A stretch of DNA of 18,007 nt. It comes from Chloroflexota bacterium (lineage in GTDB: Bacteria > Chloroflexota > Ktedonobacteria > Ktedonobacterales > Ktedonobacteraceae). Below the pieces are notes generated by a model that did not search any database, was not told where the DNA came from, and worked only from the letters and a program-made list of their open reading frames with translations. Each line of letters opens with the position of its first letter. Within the stretch, counting starts at the first letter, position 1. Of the stretch, positions 15,105-18,007 are shown piece after piece. The stretch covers positions 1 to 18,007 of the forward strand of contig VBHI01000009.1 in NCBI GenBank assembly GCA_005881495.1, read 5' to 3'. Position numbers and translations under genes: made by a program.

Positions 15105-16235
15105 TCAGTGTCGTTTGCCCTCTTCCACAGCAGACCCAGGCTCGTCGTGTGTGGGAATGCGCACACGAAGACATGTTCCCTGTGCCGGGGCGCTCTCAAT
15201 GGAGCAGGTGCCACCCAGCCAGGCCGCACGCTCCTGTATTGAGTGGAGCCCGAGGTGGCCGGGGAACGGCCCGGTCGGGTCAAAGCCCTTCCCATCATCG
15301 CATACTTCTAAGATCAGCTTGCCGTCCTGCCTGTTCAGGCGGAGGAGGACTGTGCGAGCACGCGCGTGCTTAACGATGTTGTGCAGAGCCTCCTGGGCGA
15401 TGCGATAGAGCGCCTGTTTGCGCTCCAGGGAGAGAGCCGGCTCCTCGCCCAGCTGCGCATCGACCGAGAGTTTGTAGCGAGTGCGCAAGATGGCCACCTG
15501 TTTGGTGAGCGCGGCAATGGCCCCCTCGGTGGCCAGGGATTCGGGGCGTAGTTCGAAGATCAGGGCACGCATCTCGGCCAGGCCCACCTCGGCCAAGGCA
15601 ATGACATACTCTAGCGGGGCGATTGCCTCGCCTGGATCACTGTCGAGGGCTTCCAGGGCGGTATGGGCCCCCAGACTGATGCCGTAGAGGGCCTGGGAGA
15701 CCGAGTCGTGCAACTCTCGAGCGAGGCGCTGGCGTTCCTGGAGGGCGGCGAGTTCTTGCGCATGTTCGGAGAGGAGGCGTGCTTCGCGCTCTCTGCGCCT
15801 CGCCTGCTCGGCATGACGGCGCAGTGCTGCGGTCAACTGCCCAGTCACGATGGCCGTTGCCAGGAAGACCACCGGATCGAGCGGGTCTTCCAGCTCGGTG
15901 AAGGTAAACTCGTCGGGCGAGGGAGCCAGGAAGAAGTTAAAGGAGAAGCTGGCCAGCAGGGCCGCCAGGATTGCGGCATAGTGTCCCCGTGTGCTGGCCA
16001 GTGCGACGATCACGAGCAGATAGGTCAACACGCTGCTCGGAAAGCGCGGGTACAGGTGCGCGGCAGCGATGACGCCGGTGACCAGGGCGACTCCTGCTAT
16101 GGCCAGTAGACTATCACTGGCAGAACGTCGCCATCCTGGCGCTGCTCTTGCTTGCTGCAAAGGGACGCGTTCGTCTTGCTTCGGCGTTCTCCCTCTACCT
16201 GCATTCGTGCTGCTATCCTGGCCCGGCCCACGCAT
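15105..16235 (-). CDS. membrane sensor histidine kinase, DUF4118 plus NarL-type kinase core
   Basis: The 376-residue product has a polar N-terminal 40 residues, then a KdpD-like DUF4118 membrane unit of about four segments (about 42-138) that includes the typical FNFFLAPSPDEFTFT. A basic linker/coiled coil (about 140-170) leads into the HisKA_3 dimerisation domain, with the phospho-accepting H176 in RELHDSVSQAL. The HATPase domain has N286 (QEALHNIVKHA), DDGKG (313-317) and the lid GHLGL (326-330). The ATG at 16235 is chosen because GGAGGAGG precedes it at nine bases. A TTG-like start 14 codons upstream would overlap the regulator's end. It starts 22 bases after the response-regulator stop. 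With almost no extracytoplasmic loop, it probably senses a membrane or intracellular cue. The ligand is unknown. Confidence 0.9.
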   Translation of the reverse strand: MRGPGQDSSTNAGRGRTPKQDERVPLQQARAAPGWRRSASDSLLAIAGVALVTGVIAAAHLYPRFPSSVLTYLLVIVALASTRGHYAAILAALLASFSFNFFLAPSPDEFTFTELEDPLDPVVFLATAIVTGQLTAALRRHAEQARRREREARLLSEHAQELAALQERQRLARELHDSVSQALYGISLGAHTALEALDSDPGEAIAPLEYVIALAEVGLAEMRALIFELRPESLATEGAIAALTKQVAILRTRYKLSVDAQLGEEPALSLERKQALYRIAQEALHNIVKHARARTVLLRLNRQDGKLILEVCDDGKGFDPTGPFPGHLGLHSIQERAAWLGGTCSIESAPAQGTCLRVRIPTHDEPGSAVEEGKRH

Positions 16236-16257
16236 GATCTGGTGCCTCCTCCTGCGC

Positions 16258-16893
16258 TCACGACTGGGGAGAAACAATTCTCAACCGGATCGCCGCGAGT
16301 ACGGCCTGGGTCCGGCTCTTGACGCCAAGCTTGGCCAGAATATGACGCACATGGTCTTTGACGGTTTCCTCGACGAGATGCAGGGTGCGGGCGATCTCTT
16401 TATTCGATTGCCCCTGCGCGAGCAAGCGAAGCACGTCCATTTCACGCGGGGTCAGGGGTTCGGGACGTTCTGGCATACGGACGGCACCCAGGAGATAGGC
16501 GGCGGCCTGGGGAGAGAGGTGCACCTGCCCGGCGGCGGCAGCTTTGATGGCTGTGCGGAGTTCGGCGGCCTGGGTATCCTTGTGCAGGTAGCCAATCGCC
16601 CCCGCCCGAATCGCCTCGACCACCGAGGCACTCCCCAGGATGCTGGTGAGGGCGAGGACCTCGGTCTCCGGCAGTTCGCTGCGGATCGCCCGGGTCGCGG
16701 CCATCCCATCCAGGACCGGCAAGAGCAAGTCCATGACCACGACATCGGGCCGCAGGAGCCTGGCCTGCTGAATCGCCTCGGCTCCATCTGCCGCCTCCCC
16801 TACCACCTCCAGGTCCGGGTCGCGCTGCAGGAACATGCGCAGTCCCTCGCGCACGACGCTATGATCGTCAGCAATTAAGACACGAATGGGCAC
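16258..16893 (-). CDS. NarL/FixJ-family response regulator
   Basis: The 211-residue product has a receiver domain (about 3-118) with acidic pair D9-D10, phospho-acceptor D55 (VVVMDLLLP), T83 and K105. A LuxR-type helix-turn-helix follows (about 145-206) with LTPREMDVLRLLAQGQSNKEIA and a recognition helix around EETVKDHV. The GTG at 16893, giving MPIRVLIADDHSVVREG, is chosen over the TTG six codons upstream because the AAGGAGGAGGG immediately before it is a ribosome site and would otherwise be translated. It is the first gene of the two-component pair and lies upstream of the RND operon on the same strand, so control of efflux is likely but not shown. An inverted-repeat element sits 36 bases upstream of its start. 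Confidence 0.92.
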   Translation of the reverse strand: MPIRVLIADDHSVVREGLRMFLQRDPDLEVVGEAADGAEAIQQARLLRPDVVVMDLLLPVLDGMAATRAIRSELPETEVLALTSILGSASVVEAIRAGAIGYLHKDTQAAELRTAIKAAAAGQVHLSPQAAAYLLGAVRMPERPEPLTPREMDVLRLLAQGQSNKEIARTLHLVEETVKDHVRHILAKLGVKSRTQAVLAAIRLRIVSPQS

Positions 16894-16928
16894 CGACCCT
16901 CCTCCTTTCAAGTGAGATCATCCTACCA

Positions 16929-17082
16929 GGGGTTCCCGTAGCAAATGGTAAAAAAAACAACGTTTAGGTCTCACCTCGTATTATCAGCGGGAAGACAAGG
17001 ATGGCTCACGCCACTTTGATCCCCTTCACAAGCCATTTTATGCTCTTAACGTTGATTCCTGTCCACTTGCTACGGGAACCCC
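16929..17082. mobile_element. 154-bp MITE-like element with near-perfect terminal inverted repeats
   Basis: GGGGTTCCCGTAGCAA (16929-16944) is exactly repeated in inverted form at 17067-17082. The match extends to 19 of 20 bases, and CAACGTT recurs a little further in on both arms. The interior has no gene. This fits a non-autonomous transposable element mobilised in trans, or the fused ends of a deleted IS. No target-site duplication is visible in the immediate flanks. It lies in the upstream region of the response-regulator gene, so it may carry or interrupt its promoter. Confidence 0.65.
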
Positions 17083-17217
17083 ATCTTATGGGCTGAGGCT
17101 GAGCAGGAAGTCGTACGACGAGAAGGTGGTCTGCTGCCGCTTCACAGTAATACCGGATTTGATTTGGACTGTTCAAGCTGTCAAGTACGATTCGGCCAAA
17201 TTGACCTTGCCTTATGA
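17083..17217 (+). other. coding-like scrap abutting the MITE-like element
   Basis: A 44-codon stretch with no start codon, open from the element's edge to a TGA at 17215, reads like the end of a protein. It includes EQEVVRREGGLLPLHSNTG, then a CSSC pair and a hydrophobic end. It could be the 3' remnant of a gene cut by the element. It is short, belongs to no family I recognise, and may be chance. Confidence 0.25.
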
Positions 17218-17507
17218 AGAATAGCTACTGAGGACAACAGAGCATACTAGATGGTACCCAGATGGTAACGAGAGATGTGCCTTGCCACATACAATTGTAT
17301 TTTAGTTCTCTGAACTGAAGCTGTGAAAAAGCTGAGATGATACTGAGAAAGCCAGCAGGCTCACTTAATTTGTGGGAGAGACCGCTATTCCACAGCCAGC
17401 GAATTATTGAGAAGACATTGGCACCATCAAACGTGATTTCCATCCGGCAAGCTCTCCAGTTCCTTCTCCACGAGAAATCAACTATGGAATAATTCACAGT
17501 CCCTGCT
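17218..17507. other. spacer with no supported gene
   Basis: Only unconvincing short frames are seen here. The 104-codon minus-strand frame at 17225-17539 has no ribosome site, an odd composition, and runs into the tandem repeat. No terminator or promoter could be placed. Confidence 0.4.
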
Positions 17508-17628
17508 GAAACACTTGAAACTCTGAAACAGTGAGCCACATCGACTCAAACTTGTGTGAAACACCTGAAACACCTGAAACACCTGAAACACCTGAAACAC
17601 TTGAGACTCTTGAGACTCTTGACATTCT
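17508..17628. repeat. 9-bp tandem repeat, consensus TGAAACACC
   Basis: Eight contiguous 9-bp units run from 17557 to 17628: four TGAAACACC, one TGAAACACT, two TGAGACTCT and one decayed TGACATTCT. Two further related units lie at 17508-17525, separated by about 30 bases. Identity is highest at the 5' end and decays toward the 3' end. On the minus strand the array stays open and would encode repeated Gln-Val-Phe, but no ribosome site supports translation. Confidence 0.85.
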
Positions 17629-17750
17629 GTTTGAGAAAAAGACCGCTGGTTCACATTCAGACCAACACCCCTGAAACGGCCTGCAAGGAATTCGCCAGGC
17701 ACGAGCCGTAATAAAGACATTTTCACGAGAATTCACAGACCCTGGAACCT

Positions 17751-17808
17751 ATTGGCGGGTGGAATGGGCCTCGCGCCAGATGGTGCGAAGCCCATTCCAC
17801 CCGCCAAT
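17751..17808. repeat. 58-nt near-perfect hairpin
   Basis: ATTGGCGGGTGGAATGGGC (17751-17769) is exactly complementary to 17790-17808. Apart from one C/A mismatch and one G-T pair, pairing continues to a tiny loop around 17779-17780, giving a stem of about 27 pairs. It has no T tract on either side, so it is not a standard terminator. It lies just outside the presumed IS end. It could be an IS target, a small palindromic repeat, or a structured RNA. Confidence 0.8.
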
Positions 17809-17865
17809 CATCTCAGGGGTGTTGCAAAGTCGGGAATAAAATCAAGAGGGTGGGAATAACAAAGG

Positions 17866-17918
17866 ACCTTTCGCACGATATGAATGGTTGAAACATGATC
17901 ATCATACCAACGAAAGGT
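17866..17918 (+). promoter_or_regulatory. inverted repeat that can mask the transposase ribosome site
   Basis: ACCTTTCG (17866-17873) is the exact complement of CGAAAGGT (17911-17918). The right arm contains AAAGG, the only ribosome-site candidate before the ATG at 17925. A transcript entering from outside the element would fold and hide this site, a known way for IS elements to limit transposase made from neighbouring promoters. This role is inferred from position. Confidence 0.4.
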
Positions 17919-17924
17919 TCATCC

Positions 17925-18007
17925 ATGAAAGATAGCACAATTTCGGCTTCACTTCGCCTTCCCAAGCAAGCGCTGCTTTTTGATTTAGACGCGCTCTATG
18001 CCTGCTT
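17925..18007 (+). CDS. probable transposase, N-terminal 27 residues only
   Basis: The frame starts at an ATG and reads MKDSTISASLRLPKQALLFD, then LDALYAC, and runs off the right edge. The style, with a polar start then a short helix leading to a 'L-Y-A-C' stretch, recalls ISAs1-type (H-repeat) transposases seen in Ktedonobacteria. This identification is from memory and too little sequence is visible to settle it. The IS-like terminus just upstream supports a transposase of some kind. Confidence 0.45.
   Translation, partial: MKDSTISASLRLPKQALLFDLDALYAC

Larger units (their letters stand above)
17814..18007 (+). mobile_element. left end of an insertion sequence, cut by the window
   Basis: A presumed terminal sequence around CAGGGGTGTTGCAAAGTC (from about 17814) resembles IS termini that contain TGTTGCAAA. 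It is followed 110 bases later by a plus-strand gene start. The right end lies outside the window, so the boundary and family are not fixed. Confidence 0.45.

Noticed and set aside
16069..16878. 269-codon plus-strand ORF opposite the two-component genes
   Set aside because: It is a shadow of the response regulator and kinase, which carry all expected residues.
17557..17628. CRISPR array
   Set aside because: The 9-bp units are contiguous and without spacers, so this is a simple tandem repeat.
17478..17736. Minus-strand ORFs with a Gln-Val-Phe or Gly-Val-Ser repeat
   Set aside because: The repeats are a direct result of the 9-bp DNA array. Two frames are open through it equally well, and neither has a ribosome site.

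Overview
The window most likely comes from a soil Chloroflexota of the class Ktedonobacteria (or a close relative). This rests on the mix of genes: a short lipoprotein adaptor between RND permeases, a DUF4118 histidine kinase with a NarL-type regulator, a ScyD/ScyE-like secreted propeller, a GH51 arabinofuranosidase, and insertion-sequence debris in AT-rich spacers. It is an inference from family content; there is no marker gene.

Layout. (1) Positions 1-725 are poorly coding: a possible gene start leaving the left edge, a doubtful small ORF with a coding-like alternative frame, and a 15-bp terminator hairpin. (2) 726-1877 (minus) is a GC-rich gene for a secreted beta-propeller. (3) 1878-2494 is a 600-bp AT-rich spacer with a nested palindrome and a MITE-like inverted-repeat element. 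It leads into the first 32 codons of a GH4 glycosidase, cut off 12 bases from the end of the next gene. (4) 2603-7714 is a sugar-acid block. On the minus strand an SMP-30 lactonase and an enolase-superfamily sugar-acid dehydratase form an operon, followed by a zinc-dependent dehydrogenase. A divergent GH51 alpha-L-arabinofuranosidase lies on the plus strand. Together they fit release of L-arabinose followed by oxidation, lactone opening and dehydration, a non-phosphorylating route. The substrate is not proven, and galactose is the main alternative. (5) 7867-7939 (minus) is tRNA-Arg(UCU). (6) 8026-16893, all minus strand and GC-rich, is an efflux locus read in this order: NarL-type response regulator, DUF4118 histidine kinase, a disrupted CusA-like RND permease, a 151-residue lipoprotein adaptor, and an intact 1043-residue RND permease. 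(7) 16894-18007 has no secure gene until the right edge. It holds a 154-bp MITE-like element just upstream of the regulator, a coding-like scrap, a 9-bp tandem repeat, a 58-nt near-perfect hairpin, and the left end of an insertion sequence whose transposase runs off the window.

The two functional units are carbohydrate catabolism (3-7.7 kb) and a two-component-linked RND system (8-16.9 kb). The most unusual point is the RND unit. It carries a tandem permease pair, one copy broken by an internal deletion of about 25 codons, together with an adaptor reduced to a small lipoprotein. That arrangement would suit a cell without an outer membrane.
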